Assembly (NCBI RefSeq): GCF_000971055.1
Contig: NZ_LARW01000108.1
Span: 1 to 64,000 of the forward strand
Direction of reading: 5' to 3'
DNA: 64,000 bases
Source: Sphingomonas sp. SRS2
Lineage (GTDB): Bacteria > Pseudomonadota > Alphaproteobacteria > Sphingomonadales > Sphingomonadaceae
Shown here: positions 16,898-24,090 of the stretch, piece by piece
How positions within the stretch are numbered: the first letter of the stretch is position 1
How the letters are laid out: each line of letters begins with the position of its first letter
The notes under the pieces: generated by a model
Database searches by the model: none
What the model was told of the DNA's origin: nothing
What the model saw: the letters and a program-made list of their open reading frames with translations, nothing else
Translations under genes and position numbers: made by a program

Positions 16898-17107
16898 CTA
16901 GGCATCATTGGCCGACGTTGGCGGGTTCGCCTCGTCGATCAGGCGTTGAATGGCTGCGATCGGAGTATCGTCCTCAAGACGGATCATCGCACCGCACGAA
17001 CAGGCCGCGGCCTTCTGCAACCGTATCTGGCTGAAGGGCACGTTGAGAATTGCCCCGCATTTTGGGCAGTCCACTTGCGCACAGATATCGTCCAACTCAC
17101 CGGCCAT
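16898..17107 (-). CDS. Small zinc-ribbon-like protein
   Basis: This protein has 69 residues from ATG 17107, or 79 from ATG 17137. It contains a C-P-K-C pair and, about 20 residues later, a C-S-C pair, arranged like a small zinc ribbon; the C-terminus is acidic. ATG 17107 has AGGA ten bases upstream, and the longer form has GAGG close to its ATG, so the start is uncertain. It sits immediately downstream of the ParA/ParB operon on the same strand, separated by 62 bp. Function unknown; a DNA- or RNA-binding or adaptor role is a guess. Confidence 0.6.
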   Translation of the reverse strand: MAGELDDICAQVDCPKCGAILNVPFSQIRLQKAAACSCGAMIRLEDDTPIAAIQRLIDEANPPTSANDA

Positions 17108-17169
17108 CGGTAATCCTGACTTTCCAAAGCGACTCATCAGCCTCAGTTCGCGACTCTACCCTAATCGCG

Positions 17170-18066
17170 TCAGTCGAACGACAGGTCGGATGATGCTACC
17201 TCGTCTTCGTCACCGTCATCGAACACGACACGGACCCGATCAGGCAGCACCAGTCGGGCAGATCTGGTGCCAACCATGACCTTGAACGGGCTCGGCTGGA
17301 ACGATGCCGAAGACCGCCCTGCCCTGCCCACCCGCTTTCCAGACGCTGGTTCGACTGGCGCGGCGGCGGGCGCGGCCTTTGCAGACGGCGCCCCTGTTTC
17401 AGCCGGCACTTTGAGCGAGGTGACGAACATCGTGCCTTCCGCAAGCGTCACGCCCCGCTCGCCGAATCCCCTGACGAAGTCGCGAACCTCCAGCGGGTGC
17501 TTTCGTGCAGCCCGGTGCAAATCGTACAGAACCCGGATCGGGGCCTTGTCGATTGCGTCGCGCAGATATGGCTCCATCTCGCCATAAGCGGCGTAGAGCG
17601 AGACGAACTGCTTCGAACGGCCGAGCGCCTTGGCGATCTCGGCCTGGTTCATTCCATCGGCCAGCATCCGCTCAACACCGAGTGCCAGCTCGCGCGACGA
17701 GAGGCTGGCGCGCTGGTCATTCTCGACGATCTGGTCGGCAAGGACATCGGCCCCCTCCCCCGCATCGCTGACAATGGCCGGGATGGTTTTCTTCCCCGCT
17801 GCGAGCGAGGCGCGGTAACGCCGCTCACCCATCCGAATGACATGCTTGCCATCTCCATTCTTGGGACGGACGATAATCGGCTGCAGCACGCCGCGCGCCT
17901 CGATCGAAGCCGCAAGCTCCGCCATCTCGGCTTCATCGAAATGCGTGCGGGGATTGCCGGGATCGGGCGTCAGCCAGTCGAGCGGCAGCTCCTCGACGCG
18001 GCGCGCACTTTCGTGCGCGCCAACCAGCATCCCGAATTCCTCGGCCCGTTGGTCGAACTTTCCCAT
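17170..18066 (-). CDS. parB: ParB/RepB/Spo0J-family partition protein (first system)
   Basis: This is a 298-residue CTP-dependent DNA clamp for plasmid partition. The N-terminal domain shows P-G-N-P-R-T-H-F and V-L-Q-P-I-I-V-R-P, then the CTPase motif M-G-E-R-R-Y-R-A. A helix-turn-helix follows (N-Q-A-E-I-A-K-A-L-G-R-S-K-Q-F-V-S). The region after residue 205 is Ala/Pro-rich and leads to a small C-terminal domain. Its ATG overlaps the parA stop by one base (TGATG), so the two are coupled. It is not closely similar in layout to the second ParB at 45827-46837, implying independent origins. Confidence 0.88.
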   Translation of the reverse strand: MGKFDQRAEEFGMLVGAHESARRVEELPLDWLTPDPGNPRTHFDEAEMAELAASIEARGVLQPIIVRPKNGDGKHVIRMGERRYRASLAAGKKTIPAIVSDAGEGADVLADQIVENDQRASLSSRELALGVERMLADGMNQAEIAKALGRSKQFVSLYAAYGEMEPYLRDAIDKAPIRVLYDLHRAARKHPLEVRDFVRGFGERGVTLAEGTMFVTSLKVPAETGAPSAKAAPAAAPVEPASGKRVGRAGRSSASFQPSPFKVMVGTRSARLVLPDRVRVVFDDGDEDEVASSDLSFD

Positions 18067-18830
18067 CAGGCCGGCTCCTTGGTCCTGGTATCAACCCGAC
18101 GTTCCACCTCGGCGAGGATCGTGCGGATCTCCTCGGAGGCCGCCTTGGCGCCGCTCCCCTTCTCGTGCCAGACCGCATGATGGTTCTCGGCCGAATGTTT
18201 GTAGGTCGGCCGCGCCTTCACGAAGGCCGGGAACATCATCGTCGGACCGACGGCGTGTGCGAGCTTCACCGCATTCTCCATCTCGCGCTTGTCGAAGGCG
18301 TTGACCATCGACGGTAGCAGCCCAAGGAAATTGACCTTGCGGCCGCCGCGCGCGGCTTCGGCCTTTTTGAGCGCGGTCAGCAGCATCTTGGCGCACTCGA
18401 TCGAATCCTCGGCAACCTGGACCGGCGCGATCACCTCGTCGGCAACCGCCATCGCGCTCAAGGTCAGCTCATCCCACTTGGGTCCGGTGTCGATAACGCA
18501 ATAATCGAAATGCTTGGGCAGCCCCCGGAAGCGCCCGATGAAGTCGTGAACGTCCGCGGCCGCCTTGACCATTTGCAGGCGCGGGTCGGCGCCGAACACG
18601 GTGATGCCGGGTGCATCTTCAAGCACGAGCTTGGCCTCGGGATCGAACAGGTCGGCCGAGAACCAGCCATTGCGCTCTTTGGCAAGGCGACGCGTCGAGC
18701 TGCCCTGCGGGTCGAGATCGATATACGCGACCCGGCAACCCGCCTGCTCGGCGAGATACCAGGCGAGATGGGTCGCGAAGAAGGTTTTGCCGACGCCGCC
18801 TTTCAGGAGGCTGATCACGATGGTTTTCAC
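18066..18830 (-). CDS. parA: ParA-family partition ATPase (first system)
   Basis: This 254-residue deviant Walker ATPase begins at GTG 18830 with K-T-I-V-I-S-L-L followed by K-G-G-V-G-K-T, the deviant P-loop, almost at the N-terminus. I-D-L-D-P-Q-G-S-S and C-V-I-D-T-G-P supply the other nucleotide-binding motifs. Having no N-terminal DNA-binding domain makes it a type Ib-like ParA, in contrast to the larger HTH-bearing ParA at 44551. The start is set by the P-loop position and by the preceding gene ending at 18859. Confidence 0.88.
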   Translation of the reverse strand: MKTIVISLLKGGVGKTFFATHLAWYLAEQAGCRVAYIDLDPQGSSTRRLAKERNGWFSADLFDPEAKLVLEDAPGITVFGADPRLQMVKAAADVHDFIGRFRGLPKHFDYCVIDTGPKWDELTLSAMAVADEVIAPVQVAEDSIECAKMLLTALKKAEAARGGRKVNFLGLLPSMVNAFDKREMENAVKLAHAVGPTMMFPAFVKARPTYKHSAENHHAVWHEKGSGAKAASEEIRTILAEVERRVDTRTKEPA

Positions 18831-18858
18831 GAAGATCTTCCGTCCTGGGCAACCGCGC

Positions 18859-19032
18859 TCAATAGTCGTCGCCGCCGTTGCGAAGGTTGCGCTCATAATG
18901 GTCCCGCGCCGACCAGTCGCCGCGCGCGCCAAATCTGGGTCCGACGTAGCGGAACAGATAGACGGTCAGCGCGAAGCAGGCGAACGCAAACAGGATCGCA
19001 TGATCGGGATGGCGCGAAAAATACTCAGCCAT
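18859..19032 (-). CDS. Small single-span membrane protein in the par operon
   Basis: This 57-residue frame starts with A-T-G-G-C-T inside the 3' end of the upstream RHH gene and ends 28 bp before parA. It encodes one hydrophobic helix (A-I-L-F-A-F-A-C-F-A-L-T-V-Y-L-F) flanked by charged ends, the C-terminal side Arg/Asp-rich. An ATG at 19035 is equally possible. Function unknown. The overlap with both neighbours indicates co-expression with parA/parB. Confidence 0.6.
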   Translation of the reverse strand: MAEYFSRHPDHAILFAFACFALTVYLFRYVGPRFGARGDWSARDHYERNLRNGGDDY

Positions 19033-19267
19033 CATCAGTCTCCTTGAGAAGCGCGGGCCGTGGCTGGCGACCGCGCCGATCACGAAGCTCCTCATCGGGG
19101 ACATCGAGACCATAGGTTTGCTTGAGCGCGTTCATGATCAGCGCTCGCAGCGTGATATTGCCCTGATCCAAGGCGAGGCGTGCGATCGTGGCGTGCATCT
19201 TCGGGGTCACGCGAAGCTGCAAAAAGGCTGAGCGCCGGTCTTCGCTCCCCTGCCCCTCCATCGCCAC
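19025..19267 (-). CDS. Ribbon-helix-helix-like DNA-binding protein, first gene of the par operon
   Basis: This protein of about 80 residues has the pattern F-L-Q-L-R-V-T-P followed by two helices (T-I-A-R-L-A-L-D-Q-G and T-L-R-A-L-I-M-N-A-L), as in CopG/Arc regulators. GTG 19267 is preferred because GGAGGAGAGG ends six bases upstream; ATG 19288 would add seven residues. As the first gene of a minus-strand unit with the small membrane gene, parA and parB, it is a natural candidate for an autoregulator acting at the palindrome at 19380-19397. Confidence 0.65.
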   Translation of the reverse strand: MAMEGQGSEDRRSAFLQLRVTPKMHATIARLALDQGNITLRALIMNALKQTYGLDVPDEELRDRRGRQPRPALLKETDDG

Positions 19268-19379
19268 AGGCGTCCTCTCCTCCATCATGACAAGGACATC
19301 GGGCTATGCTTCTGATGTATTGAATTCAATACATCGTCGGCGAACGGACGGATTTTCGCGATCATCGTCGCAAGGCCGG

Positions 19380-19397
19380 AGTCTGCTCAAGCAGACT
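19380..19397. repeat. Palindrome AGTCTGCTCAAGCAGACT, copy 2
   Basis: This is identical over 18 bp to the copy at 16716-16733 and located 113 bp upstream of the RHH/par operon start. Outer bases add GCAAG and CTTGC arms around it (19371-19407), so it could also form a longer hairpin. It is a candidate operator or centromere site. Confidence 0.75.
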
Positions 19398-19422
19398 TTC
19401 GTCTTGCCGAATGCGAAGAGCC

Positions 19423-19722
19423 TCAGTTCTCGACGGGCGCGGGCATGCGCCAGCGCTCGACCAGCGCGACGATCTGGTCCTTATAGCCCATCTGGTCCGG
19501 GTAGATCGCGCCGGGATGGCCGCCCAGATAGAGGAAGACCAGGCCCATATCGGCGGCGACCGCCTGGTCGACGCCGAACAGATCGGCGAGGTCGAAGCCG
19601 CCATTGTCGCCAGCATTCCACCAGGCGAGCAGGAAATTAGCGACGCGCTTGGCCTGCCCGGTATCGGACGCGGCGAGATCGAACAGGCGGTCGAGCGCCT
19701 CGAAGACAGGTTGCTGGGTCAT
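19423..19722 (-). CDS. DUF7673-type small protein
   Basis: This 99-residue acidic protein has the family core A-N-F-L-L-A-W-W-N-A followed by G-G-F-D-L-A-D-L and, near the end, Y-P-D-Q-M-G-Y-K-D-Q-I. The family is common on proteobacterial plasmids and integrative elements, but its function is not known. It lies between the par operon and the DUF3768 gene, all on the minus strand, and may be expressed with the latter (54-bp gap). Confidence 0.7.
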   Translation of the reverse strand: MTQQPVFEALDRLFDLAASDTGQAKRVANFLLAWWNAGDNGGFDLADLFGVDQAVAADMGLVFLYLGGHPGAIYPDQMGYKDQIVALVERWRMPAPVEN

Positions 19723-19776
19723 ATCCGACTCCGCAAAAAAGCTGGTGGCCCCGACCGGGGTCGGGGCCAGTATATC

Positions 19777-20169
19777 TCAGTATTCGTGCGTGAGAAGGAT
19801 TGTCAGCACGCGCGTGGTCATTTCCGGATCGGCGGGATCGGACGAGCCAAAGTCCAACGTGCGATCATAATAATCGATCTTCCAATACAGCGCGGCACCC
19901 CGGAATTCGAACCGCCCGAAATCGCGCTCGCCGTGCGGATCAACGTCGGGACCAAAATCGTCATAGTCGCGGATGGTGCGCAGCAATTCGGCCTGGGCGT
20001 GGAAGTTGCGGAACAGGCTGACGTCGCCGATCAGCTCCTGGACACCGATGGTCATCACCACACGATTGTGGCCGGGCTGGGTGAGGTTCTGTCGAAGGGC
20101 ATCGTTGAGGCAGGCGATGGTCGCGATGCGATCCGACGCTGGGGCAGGGGAGGCGTTTTGATCGGGCAT
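19777..20169 (-). CDS. DUF3768 protein
   Basis: This 130-residue protein shows the DUF3768 pattern: I-A-x-L-N-D-A-L-R, then G-V-Q-E-L, and near the C-terminus P-H-G-E-R-D-F-G-R-F-E followed by Y-W-K-I-D-Y-Y-D. ATG 20169 is preceded by AGGAT. The family is frequent in alphaproteobacterial conjugative elements close to ssb and ardC-like genes; its role is unknown. A GC-rich structured leader lies upstream on the same strand. Confidence 0.75.
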   Translation of the reverse strand: MPDQNASPAPASDRIATIACLNDALRQNLTQPGHNRVVMTIGVQELIGDVSLFRNFHAQAELLRTIRDYDDFGPDVDPHGERDFGRFEFRGAALYWKIDYYDRTLDFGSSDPADPEMTTRVLTILLTHEY

Positions 20170-20189
20170 GACGTACGATCCTGTGTTTT

Positions 20190-20330
20190 TCGACAAACCC
20201 CGCCGATCGGGGTCTTTCAACAGGGACCGGCGCGCCGGGGCACAGCAGGCTTGCGCACCCGCAGGGTCGAAACGGCAGAGGAGAAGCCCGGCTACGGGCT
20301 TGCGCGCGCCTGCGCCTCGGCAAGGACCGG
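20190..20330 (-). promoter_or_regulatory. Structured leader upstream of the DUF3768 gene
   Basis: Several perfect hairpins are packed in 140 bp: ACCCCG/CGGGGT-type at about 20197-20213, the palindrome CCGGCGCGCCGG at 20227-20238, and AAGCCCG-GCTA-CGGGCTT at 20284-20301. No gene is visible. This resembles in style, not in sequence, the leaders at 30.2 and 32.4 kb. Confidence 0.4.
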
Positions 20331-20488
20331 ACATGGTGATGATCCCGTCGTCTCGGCGGCTGCGAACACCAGGCCATCACGCTCTCGATCAGGATGCTGG
20401 ACCAGTCGCGATGAAGCGGACTATCGTCGACAAGATGACCGCCGCGCTCCACATTCTCTGGCCGATTTGGACGAAAACCGTCGGTGCC

Positions 20489-20797
20489 ATGAGCAAGCGT
20501 AATATCCTCGTGCGCAGCCAGTGTCGGCGCTGCGGCGCGCTGATGCGGGTCGATCCGGTCGATCTGGTCGCGCGATACGGGGCAGGGCATTCGCTCATCG
20601 ACACTCAGGAACGCTGCCGAATGGTCGCCTGCGACGGCGCGGCCTATTATCTGGCGGCCCGAACCTATGGCGCGCCGTGGCGCGTCCTGCTCGACGATCC
20701 GGTGTTGAAAGAGGGTCTTGAGGGTCGGCCTGCGGCCGTTACGGGCCGGAGCCTGCAGGTTTGCGGACAAGCGACGGTCTTGGACGTCAGCCCCTAG
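20489..20797 (+). CDS. Small cysteine-rich (zinc-binding-like) protein
   Basis: This is 102 residues from ATG 20489 (a longer form from ATG 20411 is possible). It has C-R-R-C-G followed about 30 residues later by C-R-M-V-A-C, a spacing seen in small zinc ribbons of alphaproteobacterial mobile elements. The following A-R-T-Y-G-A-P-W-R segment is typical of these hypothetical proteins. It is divergent from the DUF3768 gene and followed 67 bp later by the zeta-like pair. Function unknown. Confidence 0.55.
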   Translation: MSKRNILVRSQCRRCGALMRVDPVDLVARYGAGHSLIDTQERCRMVACDGAAYYLAARTYGAPWRVLLDDPVLKEGLEGRPAAVTGRSLQVCGQATVLDVSP

Positions 20798-20864
20798 CGA
20801 TCAGCCCTTATAAACGCTATCTTGGTATCAGCAGAATTGCATCAAGCCTGAAGGAGGGCAGTAT

Positions 20865-21173
20865 ATGGCGACAAACGCAGTTATTCAGCCCACGACGGGC
20901 AAGATCAAGTCGCGCCGGGTCCGCTTCGGCAGCGTAACGGTGACCGCCCCAGCGCCGTCGTCGGCGCTCGTCCAGCACAATATCGAACTCAGCACGCAGG
21001 CCCTTGAGCGTGTGGCGAAGCGCCTGGCCAAGCCGGGCGTGACGCTCCGTGCGAAAAAGGACGTGCCGCTTTACTCGCTCGATAGCGATAATCCCGACGT
21101 GATGATCCGTAAGCTGAACGGCAAGACCGAACGCGGCCAGCTGGTTGACGGTAGCTTCAAGGCGATCGATTGA
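20865..21173 (+). CDS. Probable antitoxin partner of the zeta-like kinase
   Basis: This 102-residue basic protein starts at ATG 20865 after a strong GAAGGAGG. It has a predicted helical middle (about residues 40-60: S-T-Q-A-L-E-R-V-A-K-R-L) and a C-terminal L-Y-S-L-D-S-D-N-P-D segment. I recognise no named family. Its stop overlaps the TTG start of the kinase gene (TTGA), exactly how antitoxin genes precede zeta/PezT toxins. The antitoxin role is inferred from this layout. Confidence 0.6.
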   Translation: MATNAVIQPTTGKIKSRRVRFGSVTVTAPAPSSALVQHNIELSTQALERVAKRLAKPGVTLRAKKDVPLYSLDSDNPDVMIRKLNGKTERGQLVDGSFKAID

Positions 21174-21907
21174 CCTCTGCGATCGAGGCGATCCGACAGG
21201 TTCGCCAGACACAGGAAAAGCGTAAGAAACCGCTCGCGATCGTGCTCGCTGGCCATAATGGTTCGGGCAAATCGACATTGTGGCGCCGTAGCCTCGCCGA
21301 TGAACTACAGATGCCGTTGGTCAATGCCGACCGCATGATGCTGTCGATCCTGCCCGAGCAGGCGAGCGACGGCGCGCTCCCGTCCTGGGCGGCGACACTG
21401 CGCGATACCGATCAGAGCTGGATGAAGGTGTCGCAGCAGGGCGTACAAGCCTTTGTCGGTCATGCGATGAACGCGAAGGTACCATTCGCAATGGAAACCG
21501 TGTTTTCTCACTGGCAGGCGCTGGGCGACGGCACCTTCGAATCCAAGATCGACCAGATTCGCCAGATGCAGACGGCGGGGTATTTCGTTCTCCTGATCTT
21601 CGTGGGCCTGGCGAGCGTCGAGCTCTCGATCGGCCGCGTCCAGACGCGGGTTCAGGAAAATGGCCATGCGGTGCCCGAGAATAAATTGCGCGAACGGTTC
21701 CCGCGGACCCAGATGGCGATCGCCGAGGCGATAAAGGTCGCCGACGCCTCCTTGCTCGCGGATAACAGCCGGACGTCGGCACAGGCCTTCACCGTCTGCC
21801 GGGTCCAGATCGAGGAGCGCGAGATCTTTGACCTAAGGGCGGGCGAGAGAACCACCCCGAGCGTGATCTCGCGCTGGCTCGAGATCGTCAGCCCCCGCGT
21901 CGGCTGA
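21170..21907 (+). CDS. Zeta-toxin-like P-loop kinase
   Basis: This 245-residue protein has Walker A G-H-N-G-S-G-K-S at residues 28-35, N-A-D-R-M as in zeta's substrate-binding D-x-x-R region, and F-A-M-E-T-V-F-S-H, which matches the zeta E-T/T-x-x-S segment. Zeta toxins phosphorylate UDP-N-acetylglucosamine and block peptidoglycan synthesis; the substrate here is not proven. TTG 21170 overlaps the upstream gene's stop, with AAGGCG before it. The pair probably acts in plasmid maintenance or phage defence. Confidence 0.75.
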   Translation: MTSAIEAIRQVRQTQEKRKKPLAIVLAGHNGSGKSTLWRRSLADELQMPLVNADRMMLSILPEQASDGALPSWAATLRDTDQSWMKVSQQGVQAFVGHAMNAKVPFAMETVFSHWQALGDGTFESKIDQIRQMQTAGYFVLLIFVGLASVELSIGRVQTRVQENGHAVPENKLRERFPRTQMAIAEAIKVADASLLADNSRTSAQAFTVCRVQIEEREIFDLRAGERTTPSVISRWLEIVSPRVG

Positions 21908-21945
21908 GCGATAGCCCCCGCGGCAGGGATCGCGACCCGCATGGG

Positions 21946-21968
21946 CCGAGACCCGGAACGGGGCTCGG
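21946..21968. terminator. Bidirectional hairpin between convergent genes
   Basis: CCGAG-A-CCCG and CGGG-G-CTCGG pair around a GAA loop (one mismatch). It lies between the zeta-like gene (ends 21907) and the converging minus-strand pseudogene (ends 21973). No strong T-run is visible, so strength is uncertain. Confidence 0.45.
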
Positions 21969-21972
21969 GGCG

Positions 21973-22533
21973 TCAGCCTAGAGCCCGGTCCGGTGCAACC
22001 GGAGCCGTCTGATCCTGCTCCAGCGCACCAAAAAGTCGCTCCAGCACCATGTCGAGGCTTACCAGTTTCTCGAACTTGCTGATCCTGATCGTCCGATGGT
22101 TTGGCCGTTCAGCCTTCTCGCCCTGCGCATTTCCCTTGGCATGCTTGGCGATCATGTTCCGGCTGATATCGGGCAAGGGCTCACCCGGCTTGCCGCCAAA
22201 CCAGAGATAGTGGTCGAACAGCAGATCCGGCGTCACCACGATCCACAATATGCACCCGCTCGGCTTGTCCATCAGCTTGAGGTTGATCTTCACCTCATCG
22301 GTCTTGCCGCCGAGCGTCTTGGTCTTGAACTGGATATGGCGGGTGACGCGGTGATAGCTCATCACTTGGAGCTAGCCGCCGGCATCGAACTCGGATCGCA
22401 GCACCTCGACGTCCGTCACACCCATCTGCCAGAGCCGGCGCAGCGCTTCGCCCACGAAAACATGCTCGACGATACGTTCGCGCAGCGTCGAGTTGATATA
22501 ATGCGGGCTGGCTTGCTCGGTCAGGTCATCCAA
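21973..22533 (-). pseudogene. Conserved hypothetical gene split by an in-frame amber stop
   Basis: Two consecutive frames are in the same phase and separated only by TAG at 22372-22374: 53 codons from TTG 22533 (L-D-D-L-T-E-Q-A-S-P-H-Y-I-N-S and so on to D-A-G-G) and about 130 codons after it (M-S-Y-H-R-V-T-R-H-I-Q-F-K-T). Together they give a protein of about 186 residues, like an unnamed family in which D-A-G-G-Y-D-L-V-M is continuous; the Tyr codon has apparently become TAG. The C-terminal part could still be made from the GTG at 22365. Function unknown. Confidence 0.6.
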
Positions 22534-22553
22534 AGGCGATCTCGCGGGAGAAG

Positions 22554-22576
22554 GGGCGGGGGCGCAGCCCCCGCCC
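22554..22576 (-). terminator. Strong GC hairpin after the 54-residue gene
   Basis: GGGCGGGGGC and GCCCCCGCCC form a perfect 10-bp stem with a GCA loop, 5 bp beyond the small membrane gene's stop on the minus strand. The following CCTTCTCCC is only weakly T-rich. Confidence 0.55.
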
Positions 22577-22581
22577 GAGGG

Positions 22582-22746
22582 TCAGGCGAATGGATCATAT
22601 TCGTTGATGACCGATACGTCGCCGTCGAAGTCGTCGGCGGTGATGACGCCGAACTGGGTTCCGATCGCGATGACCATCGTTGCGACCATGAGGCTTTTCG
22701 AGAGGCTGAGTGCGCTTCTGCGGGCGGTCCAGATGTCGGTGAACAT
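22582..22746 (-). CDS. 54-residue small membrane protein
   Basis: This short gene starts at ATG 22746 with an excellent ribosome binding site (AAGGAG, 8 bases upstream). It encodes M-F-T-D-I-W-T-A-R-R-S-A-L-S, then one hydrophobic helix (L-M-V-A-T-M-V-I-A-I-G-T) and an acidic tail with D-D-F-D-G-D. It is followed by a GC hairpin. It has no recognised relatives but has all signals of an expressed small protein. A membrane-anchored regulator or toxin-like peptide are both possible. Confidence 0.6.
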   Translation of the reverse strand: MFTDIWTARRSALSLSKSLMVATMVIAIGTQFGVITADDFDGDVSVINEYDPFA

Positions 22747-23021
22747 ATCGAGGCTCCTTCAGATGCCGGCGGGTTCATCCCCGCTCGACTGGCGCCCGAA
22801 GTGTTGGTCTCGTGGCCGCGATCATCTTTTGGCGGCACGGCAAAAGGCCGTAGCGAAGCGTGCGGACGCTTTACGGGTTGATCGCATTAGGCCGCGGGAG
22901 CGACCAAGGATTGCGCCTCAAAGAGCGGGGTGAAGCTGCCGGCATGGGGGTGGCGCTGTTCCACCGTGCTGATCCCAAATCGACATCATCCGACCCCAGG
23001 CCACCGTTCGCATCTTGTTCC

Positions 23022-23456
23022 ATGAAACGCGCGCGCTACTGTCCCGCGATGACCTGGCTGCGCTCCCCATCTTCGATCTGCCTGCTCCTGATGAGCAGCG
23101 TTGCCTGCGGCACATCCGCCGGCGCCGAGACCGGGCAGGTCCGCTATGTGACGGATGGCGACACGTTTCGCCTGGAGAGTGGCGAGCGCATCAGGATCGC
23201 CAATATCGACGCGCCCGAGATTCATGCGCGCCAAGCAAAATGCCGGCTCGAAATCGAACGCGGCGAAGCCGCATCCGAACGCGCCCGAACCTTGCTCGAT
23301 GGCAAGGTCGTGACGTTCGAGCGGGTAGGGCGCAGCTATAACCGGACGGTCGCGCGCGTCCGCGTCGACGGCCGGGATCTGGGCACAGCTCTCATTGCCA
23401 TGGGCGTCGCGCGACCATGGCTTCGCCATCATCCCAAACCCGACTGGTGTTCCTGA
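23022..23456 (+). CDS. Secreted staphylococcal-nuclease-like (thermonuclease) protein
   Basis: The protein is about 144 residues from ATG 23022 (135 from ATG 23049). It begins with a signal-peptide-like stretch (S-I-C-L-L-L-M-S-S-V-A-C) and continues with the SNase fold: V-T-D-G-D-T-F-R-L, then R-I-A-N-I-D-A-P-E, E-x-A-x-x-A-R-x-L-L and the final G-V-A-R-P-W. The D-G-D-T and D-A-P-E motifs that bind calcium and the catalytic Arg region are present. It probably degrades nucleic acid in the periplasm or outside. Such genes are frequent on alphaproteobacterial plasmids. Confidence 0.8.
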   Translation: MKRARYCPAMTWLRSPSSICLLLMSSVACGTSAGAETGQVRYVTDGDTFRLESGERIRIANIDAPEIHARQAKCRLEIERGEAASERARTLLDGKVVTFERVGRSYNRTVARVRVDGRDLGTALIAMGVARPWLRHHPKPDWCS

Positions 23457-23469
23457 TGGATTGCCAATT

Positions 23470-23901
23470 CTAGGTCGAGGAAGATCCCACCTTCGCAAGT
23501 GTCGCCGCGTCCGCGGCACCGTCGAACCACCGATCGAGCGCCGCGACAAAGAGCGGGCCTCCGCCCGCTTCGGCGAACAGGGTCAGGCAGGAGCGGAGCT
23601 TCATCGCGTCGACCTTGCCGAACACCGCGATCGCGGTCGTCCCGGTCAGATCCTGCAGCGCGCCAACACAGTCGCGAAGTCGGAGCCCAAGCAGGGGATG
23701 CGCCAGATAGGCGCGCGCTTCGTCCAGCGATCCGATGGCATAGCGCCGCGCCATGTCGCTGGTGCCGAGACCGGCGATCTGCGGAAAGATGAACCACATC
23801 CAATGACTGCGCTTGGCGCCGCGCCGGATCTCGGCGAGCGCTGTGTCATAGGTCGTCGCCTGTGCCGTCACGAATCGGTCGAGGTGGAAATCCGCAGCCA
23901 T
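23470..23901 (-). CDS. DUF1810-family protein
   Basis: The 143-residue protein starts at ATG 23901 after GGAGAG. It matches DUF1810: F-V-x-A-Q, then A-L-A-E-I-R-R-G-A-K-R-S-H-W-M-W-F-I-F-P and the later Y-L-A-H-P-L-L-G-x-R-L and V-F-G-K-V-D-A-M-K-L-R-S. The family is widespread and its biochemical role is not settled. It converges on the nuclease gene with a 13-bp gap. Confidence 0.8.
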   Translation of the reverse strand: MAADFHLDRFVTAQATTYDTALAEIRRGAKRSHWMWFIFPQIAGLGTSDMARRYAIGSLDEARAYLAHPLLGLRLRDCVGALQDLTGTTAIAVFGKVDAMKLRSCLTLFAEAGGGPLFVAALDRWFDGAADAATLAKVGSSST

Positions 23902-24046
23902 CACTCTCCCATATCCTCCTGGCACCCAGGACGCGTCGCTTCGCACAATTTTTTTGCCGCCAGCAAAAGCCCGGCGGAGGCGGTTATCCACCGCCGGAGG
24001 CAAAATCGATACGCCCCCGACGCTTGACTCTCGGACGGACTGAATA

Positions 24047-24061
24047 GAACAAAAGGCGAAC
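24047..24061. promoter_or_regulatory. LexA (SOS) box upstream of imuA
   Basis: GAAC-AAAAGGC-GAAC matches the alphaproteobacterial LexA operator (GTTC-N7-GTTC read on the other strand) exactly and lies 29 bp upstream of the imuA ATG. imuA-imuB-dnaE2 operons are the classical LexA targets in these bacteria, so damage induction is expected. Confidence 0.85.
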
Positions 24062-24090
24062 TAATCAACCGCCCGAGTCTTTTGAATGTT

